Assembly (NCBI GenBank): GCA_013397075.1
Contig: VWZS01007432.1
Location: 132,310 to 196,309 of the forward strand
DNA length: 64,000 bases
Origin: Rhabdornis inornatus
Taxonomy: Eukaryota; Chordata; Aves; Passeriformes; Rhabdornithidae
Reading direction: 5' to 3'
Positions 25,101-36,328 of this stretch are shown here, piece after piece. A program made the position numbers and the translations under genes. The notes beneath the pieces were generated by a model, which made no database searches, had not been told where the DNA came from, and saw only the letters and a list, made by a program, of their open reading frames with translations. Numbering within the stretch: position 1 is the stretch's first letter; every line of letters begins with the position of its first letter.

Positions 25101-27331
25101 GCTGTAGACATCGCACAAACAGAACCTCGTAACTTGATCAATGTGAGACTTCTGTGATGAAGTTAATTTCCATAGGACACACTGTGTGGGCTGAACCCAT
25201 CCTCCTTTTCTAGCGAGGCCAAGTGCTCCCAACCCCATTCACACAGATCCTGCTGTCGAAGGAACCCAGCTAAAACATCTCAGTTCCCCAGGGAACTCTG
25301 CTACAGGCTCAGCCTCTAAGAAACAGGTCTGTAAGAAAAAACAAAAAAACACCAAACATTCATTTTACAGATTAAACTTTTCCCAGCACTGTTCCAAGCA
25401 ATCAGAAACACTGAGAAGAAATGGCTTCTGATCAGTTGTGACGACTGATTAGGGAGGTGATTATTTTAGTAAAATTCTCACAATACAAGAAGTGGTGGGG
25501 AAAAAAAAGTGAAATGGTAAAGATTTAATTTTAGGTCTAATCCCTGTTTTGAGGGGGTTTAGGTGGCAAAAGCTAAACAGAGCCAGGAATAGAGGCTGCA
25601 GTTTAACTACCCAGATACAAAGCATTTATGCCAATGGCTTGGGTCTCTGTGCATGCTCTTTCAATTCCCTGGATAGAGAAAAGGATCTCCATTCTACAGT
25701 GAATTTTGACCTCCTGACTTTTTATTTTTCAGAGAGAAGAGATAAAATTTACAATACTTTTACTAAAATGGAAACAAAGCCAGTTTGTTTCAGTGACATG
25801 AAAGCCTTTGTTTTTATAACTCAAAGTGTGGGTAAGGTAGAGGAGCCACAACCCCGGCCAGGGAAAAGGCCTTTCTTCTTGGGCCCTCCTCAAGGGTAGG
25901 TCTCTATTATTCTTTCAAATATAAATTATGTGAGTGTTTCTGAATGCAAACTAAAACATCGATGTGTAATAAACGGTTCAAAAGGGTAAAGGTAAAAAAG
26001 AAAAACTGTCAAAATGATGAATGATTCCCGGATCCAAATATTCCCATCAAGTGAGAAATTTCTCACCATCTTCCTGACGTTTTTCTGGTATTTCACTGAA
26101 GTGCAGGCCTACAAAACATTCAGATTTTTATGAAAGTACAAACCACTGGACAACTGCAGCAACTAAATTGTTTTGGCCATCTCCAGCTCTGGTATAGCCT
26201 GTACATCCCCACTTAGAGTAGAAAACTTGTCACGTACTTAACTGGAGTTACAATACACCACAAAGAAAGCAGGAAAGGAATTTTCTCATTGGGTTTGCCT
26301 GGCGGTTCAGAGCACAGAGAGGTCTGTATTGTGTCCCTAAGGCTGAGCCAGTGCCAGCGACCCAACAGGATCTCTCTCAAGCGCAGACAGGGACACACGT
26401 GTCCCCCAGAGAGCAGGGGTTACCTCTTCTGGTTCATCGAGGCCAGCTGGCTCCACTCGTTCAGGCAGGGGTTGTAGCAGTGGGCGGCCGAGATCTCCTG
26501 GCTGGTGATGCGGTAGCCGCCGACGATGAACAGGTAATTGTCCAGCGTGGCCGAGCCGTAGCCGCGGACGCTCACCAGGTCGGCGGGCAGGTTGTTGGCC
26601 AGCGGCAGCCACCGCCGCGCCTCCTCGTCGTAGCGCAGCATGGCCCAGGGCGCGTCCCCCGCGGGGTGGCAGGGGGCGGGCAGCCCCGGCGGACAGGCGC
26701 CCATGAAGTCCCCGAGCAGCAGCAGGGTGGCCGTGCCCCTCATGCGCCGCTCCCGCAGCTGCTGCTGCAGCGCCGGGGGCAGCAGGAGGTGCGGGCGGGC
26801 GTCGGGCCTGCGCAGCACCTGGTGGTAATGGGCGGCCATGAAGTCCAGGCAGGCGTCGTGCAGGTCCTGCAGGCCGTACACCTGCGCCAGGCGGTGCAGC
26901 TCGAAGCAGTTGCCCAGCCGCACCTGCGACAGCAGCAGCCGCAGCAGGGGCGTGACCTGAAGGTAGGACGCGGCCTCCACCAGCTCCTCCAGCAGCGGCG
27001 GCTCCTCCTCGCCGCCCTCCTCCTGCTCCAGCCTGGCCAGGCACGACGTGTTGATGAAGTCCAGCACCAGCTCCAGCCCCAGGGCGCTCAGCCCCCCGCG
27101 CAGCAGCTGCTCCTCCTGGCCCTGCCCTGCCTCCCGCATTCCCGAGCGGTAGAGCGCTCGGAAATAGTCGCTCTGCTCGATCAGCTTCCTCTTGCACACC
27201 GGGTAGCACTTGTCCCCCAGCCGGATCTGCACCACCTCCTCGCCGGCACCGGCCCCATCCCCATCCCCTGCCTCGCCTTCCCGCTCCTCTTCCTCCTCCT
27301 GCCGCCGCCGCCGCCGCTCCGCCAGGGACAT
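15706..27331 (-). CDS. KLHL42: KLHL42, BTB-BACK-kelch CUL3 ubiquitin-ligase adaptor (3 coding exons)
   Basis: Coding exons 27331-26424, 20086-19893 and 16157-15706 join in frame to 517 aa; human KLHL42 (KLHDC5) is about 505 aa. Seen: a charged low-complexity N-terminus (residues 5-32), a BTB domain from about 33 (VQIRLGDKCYPV, IEQSDYFRALYRSGM) to about 130, a BACK-like helical region to about 215, then five to six kelch blades with GG motifs (IVGGYR 269, AIGGQ 317, VIGGY 360, LVGGC about 408) and YNP..W strands. The protein follows the human sequence closely through the kelch region. Known: KLHL42 is a substrate adaptor for CUL3-RBX1 that promotes ubiquitination of katanin p60, affecting microtubule severing and mitosis. 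The start ATG at 27331 has a purine at -3 and lies in a CpG island. Divergent from MANSC4, about 8.8 kb away. Odd: the N-terminus is about 30 residues longer than in human, and exon 3 has two acceptors 4 nt apart. Confidence 0.95.
16158..19892 (-). other. KLHL42: KLHL42 intron 2
   Basis: Bounded by GT and AG. No embedded gene or clear mobile element was seen. Confidence 0.85.
19893..20086 (-). CDS. KLHL42: KLHL42 coding exon 2
   Basis: 194 nt. The acceptor reads TTTCAG|ATCCAAC and completes Arg303; the protein continues SNFKLLAV. The donor reads CACGAG|GTAAC after VIGGYTAR. It encodes two kelch strands matching the human protein almost residue for residue. Confidence 0.93.
20087..26423 (-). 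other. KLHL42: KLHL42 intron 1
   Basis: 6.3 kb, GTAACC to TTTCAG. It holds a possible old CR1 fragment near 22.6 kb and a poly-A run near 23.43 kb; otherwise nothing recognised. Confidence 0.85.
22600..22740 (+). mobile_element. possible ancient CR1-like fragment
   Basis: The phrasing 'GGAATCTACACTGCTGGAGG ATCTCAAGAGCAAG', after an 'AACATGGGAACAAGACACCT' stretch, resembles the 3' region of old, diverged CR1. Weak match judged by eye. Confidence 0.3.
26424..27331 (-). CDS. KLHL42: KLHL42 coding exon 1
   Basis: 908 nt encoding residues 1-302 plus two bases of codon 303. It carries the BTB and BACK regions and the first kelch strand. The donor reads AGAG|GTAACC on the minus strand, after ATG-AAC-CAG-AAG (MNQK). 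Strongly GC-rich. Confidence 0.94.
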
Positions 27332-27660
27332 CGCTCACCGCGGGCCGGGCCGCGCCTCAGCCCGGCCGGAGCCGCCGCGCCGGCTCCTCCTCCGCCGGCC
27401 GGGATGGGACGGGACGGCCCGGGACGGGCCGGGATGGGCGGGGCGGCCCGGGATGCCGGGAGGCGCTGCCGCCGCTCCGGCCCTGCAAGGAGTGACAGGG
27501 GGAAGCGAAAAGAAAAAAAAAAAAAAACAAAAAAACAAAAAAAAACCAAACCAACAAATAAAACCGCGCGCAGGGAGGAAAGAGAAAAAAAGCCCGAAAA
27601 AGGCAATGTTGAGCGCTCCGGCGCTGCCCGCCGGGGGGGCCGTCAGGGCATCCCCCACGC
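26430..27660. promoter_or_regulatory. CpG island over KLHL42 exon 1 and promoter
   Basis: Dense CG dinucleotides and very high GC run from the exon 1 donor to about 330 bp upstream of the ATG, in sharp contrast to AT-rich flanks. GGGCGG-type boxes occur around 27435-27450. This is typical of a TATA-less housekeeping promoter. A poly-A-rich tract (27509-27560) interrupts the upstream side. GC and CG stay moderately high to about 28030. The transcription start cannot be fixed from sequence. Confidence 0.8.
27509..27560 (+). repeat. A-rich tract in the KLHL42 5' flank
   Basis: About 50 nt, nearly all A with a few C, inside the CpG island; poly-T on the KLHL42 strand about 180-230 nt before the ATG. 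Confidence 0.85.
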
Positions 27661-28186
27661 CCAGTCAGGGTAGGTGTCAGGGACACTGTGGAAAGGCCAG
27701 TGCTGGGCTCCAGGGGACAGCCCAGAGGCGCAGCGATCCCCCCTGGTGCTCCCCTCTCCTGATTTGGGCCGGGATCGCTGCTGCAGCCGCAGCTCGAACC
27801 GCTTGCCATAAATGTACCGCTGCATCCCTGGCGAGGGGCAGCATTCCCGAGCCACGAGCGCAGGGAAAAGGCAGCGTGTGTGTGCTGGATCCGCGCACAG
27901 GCAGAGCGGAGGAGGAGAAGCACAGCCAGCCTGGTGCCATCGCATCCCTGCTGCCCTTCCCGAGCCGAATCCCCCCGGCCAGAGGGGTCAGAGCAGTAGG
28001 GGGTCTCGGGAATGGCAAGTGCGACACGTGACTCTGCTCTGACCCTCCTGATTCCCAGCCCTTAGTGTACCAGCCCCTACTTTGCCCTGTGAAGACACCG
28101 CATAGCCTCTTCTGCTGCTCCATCTTTTCTATTTAAACTAAGTTCCTGGAACAGGACATCTCACGAGTGAGCTATGTACCAGGATC

Positions 28187-28283
28187 CTGAGTTTGTTTGA
28201 CATGAAAAAGGAAAGAGCAAAGAACAACTGAGCCCTGAATTTGTTTGACATAAACAAGGAAAGAGCAAAGTAACAACTGAGCA
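28187..28283 (+). repeat. 48-bp tandem duplication, two copies
   Basis: Two units beginning CTGA.TTTGTTTGACAT, each followed by GGAAAGAGCAAAG and AACAACTGAGC. They differ at a few positions. Confidence 0.9.
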
Positions 28284-31200
28284 TCTTGGGCAAGGGTAAA
28301 ATGACAGATTTGCTGTTTGCCTTGTTATATTCTTCAAACACAATGACAGTCCTTTATTTTAAAAAACCCTACCACCTGCTGAAACAGATGAGAAGTCTGC
28401 CATGCTTGTATTCTTGTATGCTGATACTTACTATAAAGATGTTCAAAATATATTTTTTATCTTTATAAAGATATTTCCTTCAAATATGGTAGACCATAGA
28501 AAATCTTTCCCTTTAGCAGTAGTATGACTCATGTCCAGTATGTGCAGCTTGCTTAGTTTTCAGACAACTCCCTATTTTCACTTCTCAGAAAGGATCTTTT
28601 CCTCCCACTATTAAAACATTTCAATGGTATTAGTCTGTTTTGTGGGGGGTTTTTCCCCTCTCTTTTAAGGAAGACAAGGTAGTTTACTTTTTAGCATTTC
28701 CTCTATGAAATGCTTCTTAACTTCTTAACTGTAGCCCACGGAGATGACACAAATGTCAATCTCAGTTACAGGTGTTCTGGTGACTTTTACAAAAGCATTT
28801 TTTGAGGTGAGGTAGATTTCTGCGCATGTTTGTTTTCCACCTCACTTCAAACCATCTTCATCATCTTGCTTTTGAGGGGCCCATTTAATGTTCTGAAATC
28901 CTTTTATATATGATCTCAAAGATGAGAGACCAGAGAGGTCTCTTCAGCAGCCTTCACTAGCTGGGTCACTATGACCTCTCACCTTCTCTTTCCTACTAAT
29001 GTTTCACTGTTTACTTGGTTTGTGTTCCTCTTTCAGTCTTCCTCATTATTTAATTAATATTCAAATTCCACTTTCCTGTTTTCTGTTCTTAATGAAGCAC
29101 CACAACATTTTGCTTTTTGAGTTTCTTACATCTAGTTGAAGTTTAAGTATGAGCACTGAGCTGTTTTTTTTCTCTGCTTCAGGTTCAGCCTTCAAAAGAT
29201 CATTGCACACAAGTGTCTCACCACCTCAGTAGGAGTCCAACCCTTAATTCCTTCTTGTCCTTTAATTCCCACAGGCAGACACTTCAAGCAATTGTAATCA
29301 TTATTACTCCTGAGGAAAACAGAGATCTCGTGTTTGGCATGGCCAGCAAGCTGTCCTGTTGGAATACAGCAGGATTGCCATCTTTAGAGATCTGCTTTGG
29401 AGTCTCTTATGTTTCATGGATTCTTAAGTTAGCTCCTAATTGGTGAATGTTTTTTTTCCATGTAGTCAGATATGGTAAATTCAGCCTCAAAGTGTTGGCA
29501 CCACAGCCTAGGTGGAAGGCATATTTCTTCTCTGGCCATATGTTGCCAGATGAGCCTATGCCTGCCACTCTGCCTGGGATTTCCAGTCCTTGTTCCTCAC
29601 AGTCCATGAGGTTTGTTAATGAGCTAGATCACTTCTGGCATGTACTAGTGTTTTATTCCTGCCAGCAAACTTTTGAGGGCACCAACTCCCACAGCTTTCC
29701 CTAGGAACTTCTCACATGTCCAAGGGTCAGCAGTACTGAGTGGTCACTTTTACAAAAAACCAGTTTTTTACCCAGTTGTTTTTACTGGCTGATTGTCGTC
29801 TCTATGCTTTTTCCAGGCTCAGGGCTGGCAGCTGTGCTAAGACAGAGTGTGCTGACAGGGCAGATCCCTTGTTTTTTACACTCATCAATCAGCCTGTGTG
29901 ATGTGCTTGTAGAGTACTTACTCTGCGAGTGTACCAAGGCAAGGGCTACTCTTTTGTTCCACTTTTGTGGAGATAATTTTGTCTGTCTTCCACTCTTCTG
30001 CAATACTGGTTTATTCTAAGATCAATAATACATGCTATTATACTGAAATCAAAGAAAAGGCTTTGCTGTTTCACCAGCAATCATCTTGGTTGTACCTTAA
30101 GTGAATAAGAAATGTATTTTCCAGAGTTGGAACTCTGGAAACTCTATTTCTAGAGCTACAAAGCCAAAATGTGTAGTTCAGAGCCATAAAAGATCTGTAT
30201 GGTCTTTGAAACAAGTATGAAGCACTATCTCTCATCCTTCAAGAACATGATGAAGCATCAAACATGAAAACAGTCATGGGAGATGTGAAATGAGTTTATG
30301 ATAAAAGAACATGCCCTGAAGAACAAAGACACTCAGAGAGGAAGACAAGGGTAACTCTGCTCAGCATTTCAATACCTGTCTTCTAGACTTTGGCTCCTGG
30401 GGCAAAGACCTCAAGCTGTTTTAGACAGTTCACTCGTCTTTTTACAGTACCTAAAACAAATTGATACCAAGAAAAAGGGTTCTCAAGTGCTAACAAAGGG
30501 ACTGTGCAGACACCAGGGAGTGTCAGTAAAGGCTCTCTTGCTCCAGGGTTGCATTGGCCATCTATGCTACATAATTTTTCCTTGTGTCTGGTGCCTGAAC
30601 TATTTCCTTGTACTTAATGCTGAGTTACTTCCAAGGCTGAAGAGAGATCACTCTTTTATTTTAAAAAGATGTGGAAATGAAGAGGCTTTTTTCATACAGC
30701 GACTGCATTGTAACAGACCATTCAGCCATGACAGAAAATCTGAGCCTTTCTCTGCCTGGGCAAACATTTCTGTAGCCCTCTGACTTTCCATAGCAAAACA
30801 TAGCAAAAGCAAGGAATCACAGAGACTCAGGAGGAGTTACTGCTACAAAGATAAGAAAAGTAAAGCCAGAGGGACACTGGATAATACTTGAGAACCAGAG
30901 AGTAACACTGAATGCTCTGAGGAAAGGACCAGACTGAGTGAAAAAAACAGTGGAAAAATTGAATTCGTTTCAGTCTTATTAGTCTAAAGTGTTAACTGGA
31001 ACTGAATCTGGGGATATTTAAAGTATCCATGCTATCTAATATAAAATATAAAGTGCCCCATTCTGCCCTCTGAGACTGCAGGGAATTGTACTGCACTGCC
31101 AGGGAACTGTGCATTGAGTAATAGTGGAATTACTCAAGACAGGAATTGGTTTTTTGGAAGGGATTTGCCAACTGCTGCCATTGTTCAGTATTTTCCCTGT

Positions 31201-33139
31201 AACAGGATACAAAGTAAGCATCTGTGGAACATAGGAATTATCCTGCAGTATTTCAGCATTAAAAATGTCTGTGTTCTAAAGGATCTTGGCATTTCTGAGA
31301 GGAACTGACCAGAGCATAATTTTACTTCAGCTGAACTCTAGCATTTGTGAAGGATGACCTGCTAATTAAGGTAATTTGTCTTTTCAGATTTGCAGCCAAA
31401 CAAGGCACTTATTTCTAATAGCACTTGCTCAGATGCTACTCCCTAATATTTTCTGTTTATTTTTCTGCTTTTAATGTGCTGTTTATTTATTTCTTGCAAT
31501 AAAGGTATGTTGCAGCACTACTGAAACGATACTTGCAGTGGCATGTTTTTTGAAAGCAGATTGTTTATTATCAAGTACTTATTAGTCACATCTGAGTGGT
31601 TAATATTAAAGTGTGCTCCTGAGCTCTCTCTGGGCAGCAAAAAGGCCATCCCAAGAGTCTGTGTGTGGTGGGCATTCTCTGTGAATCATGAGGAAATCCA
31701 GGCACCAGACAGCAGAGTGGAGGTGGAAGAGTGTAAATCCTTGCAATGGCCTTCCAACCTGGTCAATTTTTTACACCACAGACCAAGTAAGGAATTTCCT
31801 TGAAACTCCCTCAAGTGAAATGAATGTTCCCTGACAAAACCTGAATGGGGGTCAGGCTGCTGGAGTGCTCTGCCTGCCGCTGTACCCCCTGTTAGGGATG
31901 TTTGCTCTGCACAAATGCATTGTGCATCCACAGCCAGGAATTTCTTGTGCAGCTGTGCCTGGAGGAGACTCAACTGGGTGCTTTTAAAACAGCAGATATT
32001 TTTTTAATCCTGGTGCAGACAGGCAGAGCTGGACTTTAGTACATAATAACTAGGTAAGATGAATGGTAATCCACATGGAAGGCTTCCACTCAGTATCCAG
32101 CTTTGCAAAATTCACCACAAGATTGAAACTCCATCCCCTTTGCCTAGTTCAAGTTCTGCCATAAATCAGCATCTGTTCATTAGTGTTTGCTAAACATTGT
32201 GCCTTTTGTCATAAAACTTGGCGCACGTTAATCTGCAATGCCACTAGATATATATTTGTATAAATCTAATCTGGCTAAGACTTGTCTTGCTCTTTGCTTG
32301 AAGACACAGATCCCAGCCTTGGTGCAGAGGCTTACCCACGATTAGTCTGAAGCAAGCTCTGAGACAATCTCAGGGCCTGGCAACCCTTGGAAACAAAGGT
32401 TTAAAGAACAGTTTGCATGAAGGCCCAGGAAGAGGAACTGTAATATTTCATCTCTTTTTACCATGTTGCTGGGATGGGACTGAAACCAGAATATTTGGAT
32501 CCAATTGTCCTTAACCTCGAAGAAGGTCAGATTCATTAAAAATGTGATACGTTGCTCCAAACCAAAACCTGACCACTAATAGCTATTTTTGACAAAACAG
32601 TTCTCTCAAAAAATGCTGTTTTGTTGGATTTTACATATTTTGCAAGAGTGTTTTGATTTCAAGGAAAATTTTAAAGGAGAAAGAGAGCAAGCACATTATT
32701 TGAATAATCTCAAAGACTTGGTTTGATTTTTTACATTTCATTATTTCATGATTTATAAAAGTCTTTTATAACTTTTATACCTTAACAGAGTTACAGTGAC
32801 ATATTCTGAGATTATCAATATACTTGGCTGATTTAAAACTTTGACCTTACCACTACTATAATAAGGGGAAAATAAATATATGTGAATATCTCAGAAAAAT
32901 GAGATAAAGATGATTTTAACACAGACCTGAAATTCAGTTTACTTATGCAGAGCACAACACAGGCAAGGAACTTTATGCTGTTGTCCCATGGGATTATGCT
33001 GCACATTTCATTAAATTCCTTACTGACATTCATGGGAGGACTTGGGCAGGTTTGTACCTCATCTGGGAAATTGCTTGGATCTCACTTCTCAGCTTGTCAC
33101 CTTCCAAGTGCTCTATCACACAATACCTGAAGAGAAGGA

Positions 33140-33490
33140 CTCAGTGTAACCCATCGTTGCCTTCCAGTGCCTGAAGGGAGCCTACAGGAGAGATGGGGAG
33201 AGACTCCTGACAGGGGATGTAGTGCAGGACGAGGGGGAGTGGCTTCACACTGACAGAGCGGGTTTAGATTGGGTATCAGGAAGAAATTCTCCCCTGTGAG
33301 GGTGCTGAGGCCCTGGCACAGGTTTCCCAGAGAAGCTGTGGCTGCCCCATCCCTGGAAGTGTCCAAGGCCAGGCTGGATGGGGCTCTGAGCAACCTGGGC
33401 TCGTGGAAGGTGTCCCTGCCCATGGCAGGAGGGTGGAAATGGGTGATCTTTGAGGTCCCTTCCAACCCAAACCATCCCACAATTCTACAA
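33140..33490 (+). mobile_element. CR1 LINE 3' fragment
   Basis: Contains GGTTTCCCAGAGAAGCTGTG, then CCATCCCTGGAAGTGTCCAAGG, and ends with GAGGTCCCTTCCAACCCAAA and a short ATTCTAC tail. A 5'-truncated avian CR1 in sense orientation. Confidence 0.92.
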
Positions 33491-35945
33491 CTAAATAGAT
33501 CCTTTCTGATCTTTACATATTCTGAGTGATAGAACCATATATTCCATAAAAGCTAAATATAGTTCCAAAAATCAAGACATGTCTGTTGCTTCATATGGAA
33601 AAAGTGTCAGCTTTTGTTTCTGTTTGGCAAAAAAAGAGTTAATGCCTGAATGAGATGAATGCTTTGTGCTGGGAAGCTCCTGGATTGTGCCATTCTCACT
33701 GCTAGCCCAGGTGGAAAACTTCAGGGACTGTTTCTGATTATAAGGAGGATCATGAAAAAGATCATTTTGTTCCAGCGAGGCAGGTCCATTTACATCTCTT
33801 TTACTGAACGGCCTGCAAAAACATTCATATTCTCACAGGAAACAGCCCCCTCTGCCTTTTTGTTTTCCAGGAGAAAATGTGAGGAGTCGGATGAAAGGAG
33901 TTCCTAAATAACATGAAGTGCTGGGCTGGTACTGGCTGCAGACTCCCCTGTATCAGTGACAGCCTCTTGGTCCCACTTTGCAGAGCACATGGAAAATCAG
34001 CTGCTGGTTTGCAGGTAAGACTTGGGGGTTTCCTTATTGCAGAATGTCTGTGAATTAGAATTTCAGCACTAATTTACATTTCCCATTGAAAAGTCAATGT
34101 AAATTAAGGGGAAGCTGACAGAAGACAGTGAAATTTAACAGAAGTTTCCTGTTTTTAAAGGAAATTGCCTAAAACAGCCATTTATTTACTTGTTTCAATC
34201 ACTTTATCTTTCATTAAAAAGAAAGTTTCCCTGCAGCTATTTCTGCCCTTAAAATTTATTCAGGAAAAGAGGAGGAGGAAAGAATACTTTTAATCTCCTT
34301 GTTAAGTGCTTCCCCAAGTTATTCAGAGTCTTTCAGGTTTCTCTTCTTGGAGATACGGGAAGAGTAGGAGTGAGGAAACCAATCAGAAATCAACATTTTT
34401 GCATGCAAATCTTACAGAACAAAACAGATCTGAACCTCATACTAAATATAGGATGTAATGCCAAAATACAGGCATATATTTCAAAATTTTGAGTGTGTTC
34501 CAAATCAAGTGATACTTTGGGATATTTGGAAAGCTGAAACAAATATTTTAAAAAATACACTGTCAATAGTGCCTGTGGCAATGGTAGATAAATGTCTAAA
34601 AGTTTCCCTGTGCAGTCCACTGAGTGCAAGCTATCAGGTGATTTAAAATGTGTTTAAGGTTTTGAGTGCTGATTATCACAGAGATGAAAATATCAAACTA
34701 CCAAAACTAAATAAAACAACAGAAGTGCCAAGAGCTGCTTTTCAGGATAGAGGCTTGAAGAATTACCCATTTGCCCTCTTTCTAATAGTTTAATTCTTGT
34801 ATTCCCACAACAGACATTTATTTGGAATCCTCCTAATTATAGTTCCAATGAATAAAATAATGCCTTGGCCTTGCTGTTGGATCAACAGCGGTTAACTTGC
34901 TCTGTGCTTTTTTATCTTCCAGTGAGCTGGGTAAGGAACAAAATATTACACCTGTCAGTTAGTTTCCAAACTGGGGGCCTAGTTCTCCAAAAACAAACAT
35001 CATCTGTAATGACTAAAGAATTAAAATGAGTTTGAGGCTCTCCCCACTCCACGTAACTCATCTACACTTCATGTGGAAAGGAGGAAATTCTAATCTTGAA
35101 GGGTAAAAACACAGTGTAAAATATTCTTATATATTGAACACCCAATTTTTATTGCAGATCATAGTCCTACCTAACTCTCTCAACCTTACTATATAGTCTA
35201 CTGGGTTTAAATCAACTCATGTATTGTAATATTTTACAGCCTTTCTGTATGAAGAGCATAATGTGGGAAGTGGGGATCAGACCTGGTGCTATTGAGGAAC
35301 AAAATGTTGGAGTTTCAGGTTTCAGACCAGGTGCTTGAAAAATCATCTCCCTGTATGTCAGCTGTGTTTTCTTTCTGACAGGCTTTTTCCTAGCAGAAAA
35401 CCTTGTATGGACTGCTCAGTATTCTTAAATTTTATTAGGGGGAGAACATGATCATAGCTTGAGTGGAGGTTCCAGCCCTCTCCAGTCAAATAGAGTTCAT
35501 CTGGTTGTAGATCTTTGCAAATAAAATTGTATTATTCTTGCAATCAAAACAGTGTAGGAAGGGGAACAGATCTCCACCTCCACCTCTGGCTGGAGATTCA
35601 TTTTTAAGCAAAGAAGGCAAATTTCTGCAGTCACCAGATAACTCAAAGTGTTCAGATCCTAGACAGAGCTGTTTCTCTGTGCTGAGTGTAACAGTGTTGC
35701 TGAACAAAGTGGGGTGGAACGATGTGCTGAGCTTGCTATTGTTCACCAAGTCTCAAGGCTGCCTGTGTGGTTTGGTCTGAGGACAAGAGACACAAGGAGG
35801 GGACCACAGAAACAAGTTCTCTGAATGACTAAGAACAACCTGTCCCTTTTGTGTCTCAAAACCCATCTCCAAAAAATTAATTTAGAGAACAGCAGTAATA
35901 GCTCTTACAATCTTCTGTAGCTCATTAAATGTCTGTTTTCTTTCA

Positions 35946-36099
35946 GCAGCTGCCCAAACAGCACCATGGACATTGTCTGGAGGAGACCCTGCCCTGGCTC
36001 ACACCCCTGGCAGCATCCTCATCCCTCCAGGGATGGTCTCTGCAGGGCAGGTGCACCCCTGGAGCAAAGGGGGGCTCCCTGAGGCCCTGCCACGGGGCC
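35946..36099 (+). other. MANSC4: probable 5' UTR part of MANSC4 exon 1
   Basis: A good acceptor (pyrimidine tract ending TTTCAG at 35945) precedes the coding start by 154 nt, suggesting a noncoding exon further upstream. A strong donor (GCAG|GTAAGA at 34014/34015) is one candidate partner. Inference only. Confidence 0.35.
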
Positions 36100-36328
36100 A
36101 TGGCTCTGCTGGTGGCAGTGGCACAAGTGCTGCTGCTTCTGGGTCTGGCTGGGGAGTCCCAGGGCCTCTGCTCGCCCACTGCCTTCTACAAGAACTGCTG
36201 GATCCGGCGCTTCCCAGGCCTCCTGGTGGACCTGCAGGAATCCCAGAGGAGGGGAGCCCAGCTGCTGAAGGGCTATGCAGAAACCTCCCCCCAGCAGTGC
36301 AGCAGAACCTGCTGCCTTCTGAGCAACG
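36100..36328 (+). CDS. MANSC4: MANSC4 coding exon 1
   Basis: 229 nt with the signal peptide and the first half of the MANSC domain. The donor reads AACG|GTCAGT, leaving one base of the codon for exon 2. GC-rich compared with its flanks. Confidence 0.9.

Larger units (their letters stand above)
28031..35945. other. KLHL42/MANSC4 divergent intergenic region
   Basis: AT-rich noncoding DNA with a 48-bp tandem duplication and one CR1. No coding exon recognised. A strong donor at 34015 (CAG|GTAAGA) may end an untranslated MANSC4 exon. Confidence 0.65.

Noticed and set aside
26337..27338. 333-codon ORF on the same strand as KLHL42, in another frame
   Set aside because: Gly/Ala/Arg-rich shadow of the true frame, which matches KLHL42 throughout.
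26351..27673. 440-codon ORF antisense to KLHL42 exon 1
   Set aside because: Arises from GC-rich codon shadowing of a conserved exon; composition is Gln/Pro/Leu-rich, with no domain and no splice context.
35929..36099. N-terminal extension of MANSC4
   Set aside because: The open frame upstream lacks similarity and would bury the signal peptide; the 36100 ATG has a strong Kozak context.
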